A stretch of DNA of 64,000 nt from Chloroflexota bacterium (GCA_016191465.1 JACPOP010000014.1:211761-275760), one strand, 5' to 3'; counted from the first letter of the stretch, positions 1 through 8,645 are shown. Numbers and translations are program-made. The notes: generated from the letters alone by a model not told the origin.

Positions 1-2
1 TG

Positions 3-1181
3 CCGAATGGCGCCTACCGCGCGCCCGGCCAGCCGCAGGTAATGTTCGCCCTGGAAAGCGCCATCGACGAGCTGGCGCGGACGCTGGGTATCGATCCGCT
101 TGACGTGCGACTGCGGAGCGCCGTCGTGGAGGGCGATCCGCACGCGAATGGCGCGCGTTGGCCGAATATCGGGCTCTCCCGCTGCCTGGCCTTGGCCGCG
201 GAGCACTACCGCGCCGAGAAGGTAGCAGCCGCCGTGAACGAGGGCGTCGGCATTGCCATCGGTGGCTGGATGGGAGGCGTCGAGCCGGCTTCGGCCACGT
301 GCCGCTTGAACCAGGATGGCAGCCTCACGCTGAACCTGGGCGCCGTCGACATCTCCGGAGCAGGCACGACGTTTCAGTTGATCGCCGCCGAGGCGTTCGG
401 CCTGGATGATTATCGTCGGGTCCGCGTGGTCCAGGCGGACACGGACAGCGCTCCGTACGCGGGCGCGTCGGGCGGCAGCAAGATCACGTACACGGTGGGC
501 ACCTCGGTGCAGCGCGCGGCCGTGGAGGCGCGCGAGCAGGCGCTGCGGATCGCCGCCGACGTGCTCGAAGCCGCGCCCGAGGACCTCGAGCTGGTGGGCG
601 ACGACATTCGCGTCCAGGGTGTCCCGTCCCGGGCCACCACGTTGCGGCAGGTTGCCGAAAAGAGCATGTCGTTTGGCGCGCGCTATGAGCCCGTGTTTGG
701 CCGAGGCCAGTCGGCCATCATCGAGCGCAGCCCTGGATTTGCGGTCCACGTGGTGCGGGTCCACGTGGACCCGGAGACCGGCCGCGTGACGCCGGTCCGG
801 TACGTGGCAGTCCAGGACGTCGGGCGCGCCATCAACCCGGCGGCCGTGGAAGGCCAGATGATGGGCGGTGCCGTGCAGGCGGTGGGGTGGGGCCTCCTGG
901 AGCGCATGGAGCACGACGAGGTCGGCACGCCGCTGACCGCGAGCTTCCTGGACTACGCGCTGCCGAGGGCCACCCAGTCTCCGGAGCTTGAGACGGTCGT
1001 CGTGGAAGTGCCGTCGAAGGCCGGGCCGTACGGAGCTCGTCCGGTCGGCGAGCCGCCGGTCATTCCCGGCGCGGCCGCGATAGCCAACGCGGTTCGGGAT
1101 GCGGTTGGCGTGCGGGTGGCGGACCTGCCGCTTACTTCCGAGCGGGTGCACGCGGCCCTCGTCGCGGGACGGAGCGCGTAG
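3..1181 (+). CDS. Xanthine dehydrogenase family molybdopterin-binding large subunit, C-terminal part
   Basis: The reading frame is open from base 3, so the gene begins outside the window and only about 390 C-terminal residues are present. The start of the frame reads NGAYRAPGQPQ, the active-site loop of molybdenum hydroxylases; AYRAPG rather than AYRCSFR argues against form I CO dehydrogenase. Near the end GPYGARPVGEPPV carries the conserved catalytic Glu of the family. These enzymes hydroxylate heterocycles or aldehydes using the Mo-pterin cofactor together with FeS and FAD subunits, which must lie upstream. The gene ends in TAG, 15 bases before the convergent phosphoribosyltransferase gene. 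The substrate is unknown; the neighbouring purine-type phosphoribosyltransferase makes a purine plausible but does not prove it. Confidence 0.9.
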   Translation, partial: PNGAYRAPGQPQVMFALESAIDELARTLGIDPLDVRLRSAVVEGDPHANGARWPNIGLSRCLALAAEHYRAEKVAAAVNEGVGIAIGGWMGGVEPASATCRLNQDGSLTLNLGAVDISGAGTTFQLIAAEAFGLDDYRRVRVVQADTDSAPYAGASGGSKITYTVGTSVQRAAVEAREQALRIAADVLEAAPEDLELVGDDIRVQGVPSRATTLRQVAEKSMSFGARYEPVFGRGQSAIIERSPGFAVHVVRVHVDPETGRVTPVRYVAVQDVGRAINPAAVEGQMMGGAVQAVGWGLLERMEHDEVGTPLTASFLDYALPRATQSPELETVVVEVPSKAGPYGARPVGEPPVIPGAAAIANAVRDAVGVRVADLPLTSERVHAALVAGRSA

Positions 1182-1196
1182 CGTGAGAAAGGGGAG

Positions 1197-1691
1197 CTAC
1201 GCCGTGTCGAGCGGCAGCTCCGGCTGCTGCTCATCCTCGTCACCCGCGTCCCAGGGGTAGACGATCCAGGCGTCCGTTTCGTCCACGAAGAACTCCGGCC
1301 GGTCGTCTGGATAGCGCGACTTCCCGGGCTTGTAGTGGAGCACGGCCACGAGCGGCTCGCCGCCCGCTTCGACGATGCGCTCCTTGACTGCCTTGATGGT
1401 GCGGCCGGAGTCCCACACGTCATCGACGACCAGGATGCGCTTCCCATTCAGGAGCGGGTCGGAGGGGAACTGGAGGAAGATCGGTCGCTCCAGGGTGCGC
1501 GCCTGGCCGGTGTAGAACATCACCGCGGCCACCAGGATGTTGCGCAGGTTCAGGCGCTCGCTGATGATGCAGGCGGGCACCATGCCGCCCCGCGTGATGA
1601 CTACCAGCACGTCGAAGTTCCTGGGAAGGCGGTCGGCAAGGCGGATCGAGAGGTCCTCGACCTGTGTCCACGTGAGGTGCTCTTTGTCCAT
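1197..1691 (-). CDS. Purine-type phosphoribosyltransferase
   Basis: A protein of 164 residues with the type I phosphoribosyltransferase fold. The PRPP-binding loop is ILVVDDVWDSGRT at about residues 85-97, and VVITRGGMVPA near residue 30 is the pyrophosphate loop. The C-terminus is acidic (DAGDEDEQQPELPLD). Members of this group transfer phosphoribose from PRPP to a purine base such as hypoxanthine, xanthine or guanine; the exact base cannot be read from sequence. The ATG at 1691 fits the family length. It converges on a molybdenum hydroxylase gene, which suggests a purine salvage or oxidation setting (inference). Confidence 0.85.
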   Translation of the reverse strand: MDKEHLTWTQVEDLSIRLADRLPRNFDVLVVITRGGMVPACIISERLNLRNILVAAVMFYTGQARTLERPIFLQFPSDPLLNGKRILVVDDVWDSGRTIKAVKERIVEAGGEPLVAVLHYKPGKSRYPDDRPEFFVDETDAWIVYPWDAGDEDEQQPELPLDTA

Positions 1692-1766
1692 GCGGTAGGG
1701 CGGGGATTGTAGCGACGGGCCCGGCGCCCACCACCGGAGCGTCTGACCTGGCGCCGGGGTGACGGT

Positions 1767-2978
1767 CTACGCGTGACTCCGGAGGGCGCGAGCCGCGGCC
1801 AGCCCGAGCGCCGGGCTGTGCAAGAGCAAACGCGCCAGCCACTCGACACTGAAATCGCCGTGCAGCGCCTCGGCCACGAAGGGCCCTGGGAGCACGCGCA
1901 GCAGCGCCAGGACGACCCGCCAATTGCGGTCGCCGTAGCGCGCCGCGCGTCGGTTCAGCCAGATGGCTAGCGCTTCTTCGCGCCCGTGGCGGCGCTGCCA
2001 GAGGCGGTCGTAGGCATGTGCCAGGGGGGCGCTGGCGTTGCCCGTCGAGACGGCCACGGCCGCCGCGCGGCCGGCGAGGAGGCCAGCTTCAAGGGCGTAG
2101 CGAATGCCTTCACCGAGGACCAGCGAACCCTGGGCGGCGCTATCGCCGGCCAGCAGCAGGCCGGGGCTGGAACGGGCGCCGAGCGGCCCATCGGAGGGAA
2201 AAGTCCCAGCATGGTACTCCAGGGGCTGCGCCCCTTCGAGCGCACCCTCGAAGGTGGCACTGGTCCGCAGGCGTTCGAGCAGTGCGCGCGGGTCGAGGTG
2301 AGAATCCGGCCGGAGGATGCCCACGCCGAGGCGCACACGGCCCTCGCCGCGCGGGAACGCCCAGGCGTAGCCGCGTGGAGCAAGGCCGCGACCGACGAGC
2401 AGCATCGCCACCGACTGGTCATAGCGGGGTGCGAGCAGCTCGAGCTCGGCGCCTACTCCCTGGCGGACGGGTGGTTTCCGAAGCCCCGCCGGGACACCGA
2501 GCGCGCACGCGCCGCCGCTGGCGTCGATTGCCACCTGGCACTGGATCGTCAGGTCACGGCCGCGGTCATCTCGGACCCGGACGGCGCGCACGATGCCGGC
2601 TTCATCCAGGATTGGACCGGTGGCCGCGTGTCGAAGGCGGATCTCCGCGCCAGCTTCGATGGCTCGGCGCGCAAGGTGCTGCCACGTGGCGCGCACGTCC
2701 AGCACGCCAAGCCGTGCTGGCTGGAAAGTCCACTCGGCGGAGGAACCGGGGCCAACGACGCGGATGGTCGGCGTGAGGTGGGCCAGCGAGCGCGGGATCT
2801 GGAGCCGGTCCAGGTCGGCGAGCCATGTTCCACCACTGGTTCGTACGGGCGCGCCGATCTCGCCGCCGCGTTCCACCAGCAGCGTCCGGGCGCCCGAGGC
2901 GCTCGCGCTCCGAGCCGCCGCCAGTCCGGCTGGCCCTGCCCCGACGACCAGGATGTCGCACGCGGTCTCCGAAGGCAC
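1767..2978 (-). CDS. Geranylgeranyl reductase family FAD-dependent oxidoreductase
   Basis: A protein of 403 residues. The N-terminus DILVVGAGPAGLAAARSA is the Rossmann FAD-binding site, followed by LLVERG with the ribose-binding acidic residue. At about residue 280, LLLAGDSAAQGSLVLGEGI is the second FAD motif (GD box) of the geranylgeranyl reductase family. Such enzymes saturate isoprenoid chains of quinones, chlorophyll or lipids, or oxidise related substrates. The GTG start at 2978 places the glycine motif at its usual distance from the N-terminus. There are no obvious functional partners nearby, so the substrate is open. Confidence 0.8.
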   Translation of the reverse strand: MPSETACDILVVGAGPAGLAAARSASASGARTLLVERGGEIGAPVRTSGGTWLADLDRLQIPRSLAHLTPTIRVVGPGSSAEWTFQPARLGVLDVRATWQHLARRAIEAGAEIRLRHAATGPILDEAGIVRAVRVRDDRGRDLTIQCQVAIDASGGACALGVPAGLRKPPVRQGVGAELELLAPRYDQSVAMLLVGRGLAPRGYAWAFPRGEGRVRLGVGILRPDSHLDPRALLERLRTSATFEGALEGAQPLEYHAGTFPSDGPLGARSSPGLLLAGDSAAQGSLVLGEGIRYALEAGLLAGRAAAVAVSTGNASAPLAHAYDRLWQRRHGREEALAIWLNRRAARYGDRNWRVVLALLRVLPGPFVAEALHGDFSVEWLARLLLHSPALGLAAARALRSHA

Positions 2979-3118
2979 AACGCGAGGAGGCTACTTGCTT
3001 GCTGCGCAGCCCTGTCGACGAGCAGGACGGAGGGCCATCACTGGCGTGAGCGCGGTCAGCAGCCGCGAATGGGGCGGCGTCGGTAAGCATTGACGTGGCT
3101 CCCCAGCCGGCAGCAGCG

Positions 3119-3146
3119 TTGGCTGCGATACCGTTGAAGGTATAGC
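3119..3146 (+). promoter_or_regulatory. Candidate promoter and operator of the XRE regulator
   Basis: TTGGCT (3119-3124) and TATAGC (3141-3146) are spaced 16 bases apart. Between and over them lies the inverted repeat ATACC-gttgaa-GGTAT (3128-3143), a plausible autoregulatory operator for the downstream helix-turn-helix gene. Confidence 0.4.
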
Positions 3147-3169
3147 GTCATCGATAGCAGGATGAAGGC

Positions 3170-3505
3170 ATGGTTCAGGATGATCTCGCCGCGTTCATCG
3201 AGCGGCGGACGCGGCGTAATCCCCGGTTCCCGCTTCTCGTCGCGGCGGCGGAGCAGCGCCGTGCCAAGCTCCGGCACCTGGCGGCGCTCCGGGTTGATCT
3301 GGGACTCAGTCAGACGCAGATCGCGGCCCACATGCACCCGTCGCAGCCCACGGTCGCGCGCATCGAAAGTGGCGCGGTCGACGTCAGGCTCTCGACCCTG
3401 GAGCGCTATGCGGCCGTACTCGGGCGTCGAGTTGTGTGGACGCTGGAGCCGGCTGGCAAGGAATTCTTGGATGCGTGTCACCCAGCCGCGCGGGTCGCTG
3501 ACTGA
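3170..3505 (+). CDS. XRE-family helix-turn-helix protein (antitoxin-like)
   Basis: A protein of 111 residues. The region LGLSQTQIAAHMHPSQPTVARIESG at about residues 45-69 is a canonical Cro/C1-type helix-turn-helix. The N-terminal half is basic and charged. The size and architecture resemble the antitoxin component of HigBA-type modules, but no toxin gene is seen next to it. The ATG at 3170 follows a purine-rich stretch AGGATGAAGG. The last codons overlap the antisense end of an Rhs remnant, so the C-terminal ten or so residues may not be ancestral. Confidence 0.75.
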   Translation: MVQDDLAAFIERRTRRNPRFPLLVAAAEQRRAKLRHLAALRVDLGLSQTQIAAHMHPSQPTVARIESGAVDVRLSTLERYAAVLGRRVVWTLEPAGKEFLDACHPAARVAD

Positions 3506-3819
3506 AGGCCTCCCCAGCGCGCTGTCCGCGGAGTGCCAGTCCCAGCGGTCTTTGACCACCGTGCCGGCGCGGTTGGTGAGCGCCCGCACGCTGCCGAGGC
3601 CGTCGGTGACCACCACCTCCGGTGGCCCCGTGCGTCCACCTCGTACGCCAAGCCAGCGGCGCCAGACACATCTGTCCGTCCGCTGTCCTGGTACAGCACC
3701 CCATCGGGTCCGTACAGGCTGGTGATGGTGGTGGCCGTGCTCAGGCGGTTGCCCGCCGGATCGTAGGTGGACGTCGTGCTCGTGGTGCTGCTGGGGCGGC
3801 CGCCGGCCAGCGGCTGCAC
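3480..3819 (-). pseudogene. Rhs/YD-repeat protein remnant with a frameshift
   Basis: The minus strand reads TYDPAGNRLSTATT then SLYGPDGVLYQDSGRT and GLAYEVDARG, typical YD repeats of Rhs toxin-delivery proteins. At about 3625-3635 the homology shifts frame and continues as VVVTDGLGSVRALTNRAGTVV. Only about 110 residues of a protein family that normally exceeds 1000 residues remain, with no start, secretion signal or toxin tip. It is wedged between the XRE gene and vapC and overlaps both, so it is a decayed fragment left by insertion or deletion. Confidence 0.7.
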
Positions 3820-4259
3820 CGCGTGAGCCGGTTCAGGCGTGCGGCGGTTCCCACGTCTCCACGCGCAGGGCCCGGCACTCGAGCAAAGTGGGCGGCGTTC
3901 GGGGTGAGAACCCCGTGGCCGTGCGCCAGCGCCGTGGCGGCAATCAGCAAGTCGCGCTCGCCAATCAGTGCTCCGGCCCTGGCAAGCGCGGCGTGGGCCG
4001 GACCGTAGGCGCGCGCGGCCGCTACGTCGAATGGCAGTACGCTGAACGTGGCGAGCACGCGCTCCACGAATGCCTCCCGCCGCGCCCGCTGCTCGGCTGT
4101 CCGGGCCCGGGGTACGCCCGCGAGGAGCTCGCCAACAGTGACGGCGGACACCTCCAGCGACTCCAGGGGCAGGCGCTGGAAGGCCTCGGCGAGGGCTCCC
4201 TCCTGTGTTGCCGCGCGCTCGAGGACGATGAAGATGCCCGAGTCAATCAGGAGGCCCAC
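3741..4259 (-). CDS. PIN-domain toxin (VapC-like) with a chimeric C-terminus
   Basis: A protein of 172 residues. The PIN-domain acidic residues are visible in LLIDSGIFIV (Asp), TVGELLAG (Glu) and GERDLLIAATA (Asp), with TPNAAHF near the end of the fold. VapC proteins are Mg-dependent ribonucleases silenced by a cognate antitoxin. The native fold should end near residue 130 (AHFARVPG); the last 40 or so residues are an out-of-frame reading of the Rhs remnant. It overlaps the upstream antitoxin gene by 13 bases, as in an operon. Whether the altered tail permits activity is unknown. Confidence 0.8.
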   Translation of the reverse strand: MGLLIDSGIFIVLERAATQEGALAEAFQRLPLESLEVSAVTVGELLAGVPRARTAEQRARREAFVERVLATFSVLPFDVAAARAYGPAHAALARAGALIGERDLLIAATALAHGHGVLTPNAAHFARVPGPARGDVGTAARLNRLTRCSRWPAAAPAAPRARRPPTIRRATA

Positions 4260-4513
4260 GGCGTATCACCGGCCAGGGGTTGCTCCCGCCGAATCGCCGC
4301 CAGATCCTCCGCGAAAGACGGGTCCACCGGCAAGACGGGCGCCAGTTGGCGGGCGAGCACCTCCCGGGTGACGGCGTGACGCTCGTGAATCGGCGCGAGC
4401 GCCGCCACCAACCGACCGTGGTCTTCCACGTGGAAGGCCTCGCCCCGCTCGACTCGTCGCAGCAGCTCGGGCAAGCGCGCCGCGAGCTCCTCGACCGTGA
4501 CCGTGGGGATCAT
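4247..4513 (-). CDS. Phd/VapB-type antitoxin
   Basis: An 88-residue protein starting MIPTVTVEELAARLPELLRRVERGE, the typical Phd/YefM-type fold in which the N-terminal half binds DNA. The C-terminal half (DPSFAEDLAAIRREQPLAGD) would wrap the toxin. An in-frame upstream start at 4537 exists, but ATG 4513 matches the family N-terminus. It lies directly before and overlaps the PIN toxin gene, so the two form one module, probably autoregulated. Confidence 0.8.
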   Translation of the reverse strand: MIPTVTVEELAARLPELLRRVERGEAFHVEDHGRLVAALAPIHERHAVTREVLARQLAPVLPVDPSFAEDLAAIRREQPLAGDTPWAS

Positions 4514-4636
4514 GTACGCGATGCTACGCCAATGCACACATTTGGGGCTTGTTGCTCCATCACCCTCGGCACGTACTCCGCATCCTTGAAGATCAAGTAC
4601 GAAGTGCGAGCGGTAGCCAGGCGGCGTTCTGCGCCT

Positions 4637-5992
4637 TCAACGTTCGGGCGAGATGCGCCCGATCGTACGCACCGTTGCCCCCCGTCGGGGCTGGGGCTCT
4701 TCGGGGGGCGCACACGCGGGCAGCGTGAAGCACACGCGGGCGCCCGGCCCATCGGCGCGGGCCTCGGCCCAGATGCGCCCGCCATGTGCCTCGACGACCC
4801 GCCGCGCGATGGCAAGGCCGAGCCCCACCGACCCGCGCTCCGCGCGGCTCTCGGGCGGGAGGTCCTGCACGAAGGGGGCGAAGAGACGGGCGGGATCGAT
4901 TGAACCAAACCCTTTCCCGCGATCTGCCACCACGAAGACGACCTGGTTCGAGGCGTTCACCCGAGCGGCGGCGACCAACACGTGCGATCGCCCCGGGGCC
5001 GCGCGGAGGGCATTGGACAGGAGATTCGCCAGGACCTGCAGGACCGCCTCCCGCGGTGCCGCAACACTCGGCGCGTCGGGCGCGACCTGAACACGAAGCT
5101 CGACCTGCCTGGCCTCAGCCGAAGGACGCGCGAGCCGCACCGCGGCTTCCAAAAGGTCGCGCGCGGTGTGCCTCTCCGAGTCACCGTTTTCGCCTGTGCG
5201 ACGGTCTGCTCCGACGAGATACGGAACGTCCCGGGCCCCGTGCTCCACCAGCGCGAGAACTGCCTCTTCGAGACGGGTGCCCTGCTCCGCGGCAATGCTC
5301 AGGAACTCGCGCTGGAGCGGCGTAAGCGGGCCCGTGCGCTCTTCCAGCAGCAGCCGCACGTAGCCCGTCAGGGCGGTCAGCGGCGCCTTCAGCTCGTGGG
5401 CAGCCTCGGCCAGCGCGAGTGCCGAAGGCGGGGCGGTGGCGGCGGCGGGGCGCGACAGCAGGTACGCTCCGACCTCGCCCAGGGGCAGCAGCGCATCTGC
5501 CAAGCCCGGCGGGAAGGCGGATGCACGAAATGCCGCGAGACTCAGCACGCCAACGGTCGCGGCGCCGCGACGGAGTGGCACCGCCACGAACGACCGGACC
5601 TCCGGGTAGGCCACGTCCACGTATCGGCGGTCGTGCCGTACGTCCGCGATGGTGGCCGGCTGGCCGGTTGCGGCCACCCAGCCGGCGACGCCGTATCCCA
5701 CCGGGAATCGCGTCCCGGCCGTCTCACGTCGGACGTGGTGGGCGGCGAGGGTGGCGACGTCTCCCCCCTGGATCTCGCCAACGGATGCCTGGTCCGCGCC
5801 GGTCAGCGCGGCAGCCGACTGGGCCAGAGCCAGGGCAAGGTCCGGCGGGCTCGTCAGCTCGCCGGCCGTCAGCAGGAGGTCGGTGACCGCGCGCAGGACC
5901 GCGCCCGCCGAGGGCGGGGCGAGCTCGGCAGCACGCAAGCGCTCGACGCTTGATCCGGGGCGCGGCGGGTGTTGCCCGGTGGCCTGCCGCAC
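4637..5992 (-). CDS. GAF-domain sensor histidine kinase
   Basis: A protein of 451 residues with no membrane segments, so probably cytosolic. A GAF sensor domain spans about residues 50-185 (VGYGVAGWVAATGQPATIADV, SFVAVPLRR). The dimerisation and phosphoacceptor segment reads AEAAHELKAPLTALTGYVR with His near residue 200. The ATPase domain has the N box LLSNALRAA, G1 box VADRGKGFG and G2 box GLGLAIAR. It lies 98 bases downstream of its likely partner response regulator on the same strand. GTG 5992 is the first start that includes the whole GAF domain. The signal is not evident. Confidence 0.88.
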   Translation of the reverse strand: MRQATGQHPPRPGSSVERLRAAELAPPSAGAVLRAVTDLLLTAGELTSPPDLALALAQSAAALTGADQASVGEIQGGDVATLAAHHVRRETAGTRFPVGYGVAGWVAATGQPATIADVRHDRRYVDVAYPEVRSFVAVPLRRGAATVGVLSLAAFRASAFPPGLADALLPLGEVGAYLLSRPAAATAPPSALALAEAAHELKAPLTALTGYVRLLLEERTGPLTPLQREFLSIAAEQGTRLEEAVLALVEHGARDVPYLVGADRRTGENGDSERHTARDLLEAAVRLARPSAEARQVELRVQVAPDAPSVAAPREAVLQVLANLLSNALRAAPGRSHVLVAAARVNASNQVVFVVADRGKGFGSIDPARLFAPFVQDLPPESRAERGSVGLGLAIARRVVEAHGGRIWAEARADGPGARVCFTLPACAPPEEPQPRRGATVRTIGRISPER

Positions 5993-6056
5993 GCTACTCG
6001 GAGGGGGGCGAATGCCGCGGCGCCACGCCCGCCCGGGCCACCCATCCGGCGCGCCG

Positions 6057-6074
6057 AGCGCCCGCGGGGGCGCT
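6057..6074 (-). other. GC-rich hairpin between response regulator and kinase genes
   Basis: A perfect 7-bp inverted repeat AGCGCCC/GGGCGCT with a 4-base loop lies in the 98-base gap between the two-component genes. It lacks a T-run and could attenuate or stabilise the transcript, setting a lower kinase level. Confidence 0.35.
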
Positions 6075-6090
6075 ACGCCAGAGGCGCGGC

Positions 6091-6822
6091 TCAGGCATCC
6101 AGCCGATACCCAACGTTGCGCACGGTCAGCAGGTGGCGCGGGTGCCGAGGGTCCCGCTCTATGCGCTCTCGAAGCTCGGAGATGTAGGCGTTCACCGTGC
6201 TGTAGCCCGATTCCGGATCAGCCTCGCTGCTGCCCCACAGGGCCTCCTGCAACGCTTCGCGGCGCACCGCCGCGCCGGGCGTCCGTGCCAGCACCAGTAG
6301 CAGCTTGAACTCGGTCGGGGTGAGCTGGGCCTGGCGGGTACCGCCCCGAGCGTCGCGGATCTCCACCCGATGCTCCCCCAGGTGCAACGTGAAGGCGCCT
6401 ACTCGCAGCCGACCATCGGCATCCGTGCGGGGGGTGCGGCGAGCGCGGCGGATGAGTGCCTCGACACGCGCGTTCAGCTCCGCCGCGTCGAAGGGCTTGC
6501 CCAGGTAATCGTCGGCGCCAATCTGGAGCCCGTGCACGCGCGACGGCGCATCGGCCTTGGCGGTGACCATCATCACCGGCACCGGCGACACCGAGCGAAG
6601 GCGCTTGCACAGCTCGAAGCCATCGAGCACCGGCATCATCACGTCCAGGAGCACCACGTCGACGTGCGTGTCGCCCCGTACGATCTCGATGGCTTCGAGC
6701 GGGCTGGATGCTTCCACGACCCGGTGGCCGCCGAACTGCTCGAGCACGAAGCGGAGAAGCTTTCGGGTGGCTGGATCGTCATCGACGAGCAGGATGTCGC
6801 CCGCGTTCGCGCTCAGGCTCAT
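6091..6822 (-). CDS. OmpR/PhoB-family response regulator
   Basis: A protein of 243 residues. The receiver domain has the acidic pair VDDD near residue 15, the phosphoacceptor in VVLLDVMMPV near residue 60 and the conserved Lys in GKPFDAAEL. The C-terminal winged helix (about residues 140-240) shows LTPTEFKLLLVLA and the recognition region YSTVNAYISELRERIE, followed by TVRNVGYRLDA. It is the first gene of a two-gene operon with the GAF histidine kinase. Two inverted repeats upstream may be its operator. Confidence 0.93.
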   Translation of the reverse strand: MSLSANAGDILLVDDDPATRKLLRFVLEQFGGHRVVEASSPLEAIEIVRGDTHVDVVLLDVMMPVLDGFELCKRLRSVSPVPVMMVTAKADAPSRVHGLQIGADDYLGKPFDAAELNARVEALIRRARRTPRTDADGRLRVGAFTLHLGEHRVEIRDARGGTRQAQLTPTEFKLLLVLARTPGAAVRREALQEALWGSSEADPESGYSTVNAYISELRERIERDPRHPRHLLTVRNVGYRLDA

Positions 6823-6875
6823 GGAGGTGGGCGGTCGGACAGTCGCCGTCGGTGCCAGGTTGAGGCGCCCAAACG

Positions 6876-6911
6876 TTGGGAATCCCCAATTTTCGGCCCC
6901 AGTGGGGCCGA
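6876..6911. promoter_or_regulatory. Two adjacent inverted repeats upstream of the response regulator
   Basis: TTGGG-aatc-CCCAA (6876-6889) is followed by the 8-bp repeat TCGGCCCC-agt-GGGGCCGA (6893-6911). They sit between the response regulator (minus) and the microprotein (plus) and are candidates for autoregulatory sites or a bidirectional stop. Confidence 0.4.
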
Positions 6912-7052
6912 GTATATGGGGCTTTCACCGCGATTTTCCTAACTCCCCTTCCGGGAGGCTCGCATCGTGATGCGGCCGTACTACGTTCCGTGTGTCGAGC
7001 CAGCGGGCTCGGCGGAACGGTTCAAGCCGAAGGCTGGAGGAAACGACCAACG

Positions 7053-7154
7053 ATGCAGTGGACACGAATCAAGGCAGCGCTGCTGTGGGCGGCAATGGTG
7101 GCTTCGCTTATTCTCTCGTCGGGTGTGGCCGGCGCGTCGGCGGGCTGGGAATAG
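7053..7154 (+). CDS. Signal-peptide-like microprotein, 33 residues
   Basis: MQWTRIKAALLWAAMVASLIL followed by SSGVAGASAGWE: a basic N-terminus, a hydrophobic stretch of about 16 residues and an Ala-x-Ala-type cleavage site, with almost nothing after it. GGAGG precedes the ATG by about 12 bases. A 36-bp perfect palindrome follows 41 bases after the stop. It could be a secreted or membrane microprotein, or the 5' stub of a lost secreted protein. No family was recognised. Confidence 0.4.
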   Translation: MQWTRIKAALLWAAMVASLILSSGVAGASAGWE

Positions 7155-7195
7155 CGCTGATCAACGGGTAATTACTTCGGAGCTTAAGAAGAATT

Positions 7196-7231
7196 GCAGA
7201 GCGGGCCAACGCTAGCGTTGGCCCGCTCTGC
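7196..7231. terminator. Perfect 36-bp palindrome, probable terminator
   Basis: Two 18-base arms are perfectly complementary with no loop (centre between 7213 and 7214), giving a very stable GC-rich hairpin. It lacks a T-run on the plus side; on the minus side it is followed by an AATTCTTCTT-like stretch. It separates the microprotein from the HD-GYP gene. Confidence 0.55.
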
Positions 7232-7337
7232 TTGCTCGCTTCATTAGTTACTGCGTTCCGGCTCGCGTGAAATAGGCCGGACACCGCGAACGGGATAGAA
7301 TGCCGCCGCCTGCACCTCGCGGCCTCGGCATTCGCGT

Positions 7338-8645
7338 TTGCTGAACCTCCCACTTCGCGCACGACTCTTCTGGGGGCTGGTCGTCCTGCTGGGCGCTGGC
7401 CTGCTGGCGTTCAGCGCGGATCAGGCCGCGATGGACCTTCGCTTCCTCTGGCCGGCACTCCTGTTCGCCGTGGCAGGCGCCATCGCCGAGACCTTTCGGG
7501 TGGTCATGCCGACGACTGGATCTGGCTCGACGGTGCGCGGGACGGTGTCTGCAGCGGTCTTCGTGGCGGCGGCGCTGATCTTTCCGCCTCCCTGGGCCGT
7601 GTTGCTGTCCGCCGCTGCCACCGTGGTTGGCCAGGTGGTCAATCGCCGAGCCTGGTTCAAGATCACCTTCAATGCGTCACAGATGGCGATTGCCATTGGC
7701 GCGGCCTCCTCCCTCTGGTGGTGGGCCTCGCCCGATGGGCTCGTGACGTCGGCGCGCAACGTCCCGTGGCTGCTGGCGGCAGTCGGGGTCCACTTCGTAG
7801 TGAACACCTGGCTGGTGAGTGGAATCGTGGCGTTTTCGGCGGGTACGCCCCTTCGTGCCACGTGGTGGCGCACCTATCGCCACATCATTCCAGCCTGGTT
7901 GGGAATGTTGCTGGTGGGTGCGCTCATCGCGGTCCTGTGGCGGCTTGCGCCCTGGACGATTGCCCTCGCGGCAGTGCCCCTGGCGGGTCTGTACTACGCG
8001 CTGCGGAACACGGTCACGCTCGAAGTGCAGACGGTGGATGCGCTCTTCAATCTTGCAGACATCCTGGATGCTCGCGATCCGTACACCCACGGCCATTCGC
8101 TCCGTGTCGGCGAGTACGCCCAACAGCTCGCCCTCCACATGGGAGCGTCGAACGACACGGCGCACGCCATCTTCCTCGCGGGGCGGCTTCACGACATCGG
8201 GAAGTGCGCCGTCGACAACGAGGTGTTGCGCAAAACCGGCCCGCTGACCGAGCGCGAGCGCGAGCACATGTGCCAGCACGCGGACGTTGGCGGCAACATG
8301 CTCGCGAACTTTGAACTCTTCAAGGAGTGCGCGCACATGGTCCGCGGCCACCACGAGCGCTGGGACGGCGGCGGCTACCCGGACGGGCTGGCTGCGAGCG
8401 GCATTCCCTGGGGGGCGCGCGTCATCGCCGTCGCGGACGCGTTCGATGCCATGGTGACGGACCGTCCGTACCGGCAGGGTCTCGGCGAGGCTGAGGCGGT
8501 GCGGCGCCTGGAAGCCGGCGCTGGCACCCAGTGGGACCCTGCCGCGGTCGCGGCGTTCCTGGAGCTGCTGCGCGGCGGAAAGCTCGCCACGCGTGCCGCG
8601 GCGCCGCCGCGTCCCATCCTGAGCGCCGCCTCCGCTTCCGCCTGA
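7338..8645 (+). CDS. Membrane-anchored HD-GYP domain protein (probable c-di-GMP phosphodiesterase)
   Basis: A protein of 435 residues. The N-terminal 210 residues hold several hydrophobic segments (for example FWGLVVLLGAGLLAFSA, AVLLSAAATVVGQVV, LGMLLVGALIAVLW), a multi-pass sensor. The C-terminal domain has HGHSLRVGEYAQQL, the HD motif GRLHDIGKCAVD, then GHHERWDGGGYPDGL (the GYP motif) and ADAFDAMVTDRPYR. HD-GYP proteins usually hydrolyse cyclic di-GMP. The start is TTG at 7338. It stands alone between a strong palindrome and the purine operon. Confidence 0.88.
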   Translation: MLNLPLRARLFWGLVVLLGAGLLAFSADQAAMDLRFLWPALLFAVAGAIAETFRVVMPTTGSGSTVRGTVSAAVFVAAALIFPPPWAVLLSAAATVVGQVVNRRAWFKITFNASQMAIAIGAASSLWWWASPDGLVTSARNVPWLLAAVGVHFVVNTWLVSGIVAFSAGTPLRATWWRTYRHIIPAWLGMLLVGALIAVLWRLAPWTIALAAVPLAGLYYALRNTVTLEVQTVDALFNLADILDARDPYTHGHSLRVGEYAQQLALHMGASNDTAHAIFLAGRLHDIGKCAVDNEVLRKTGPLTEREREHMCQHADVGGNMLANFELFKECAHMVRGHHERWDGGGYPDGLAASGIPWGARVIAVADAFDAMVTDRPYRQGLGEAEAVRRLEAGAGTQWDPAAVAAFLELLRGGKLATRAAAPPRPILSAASASA

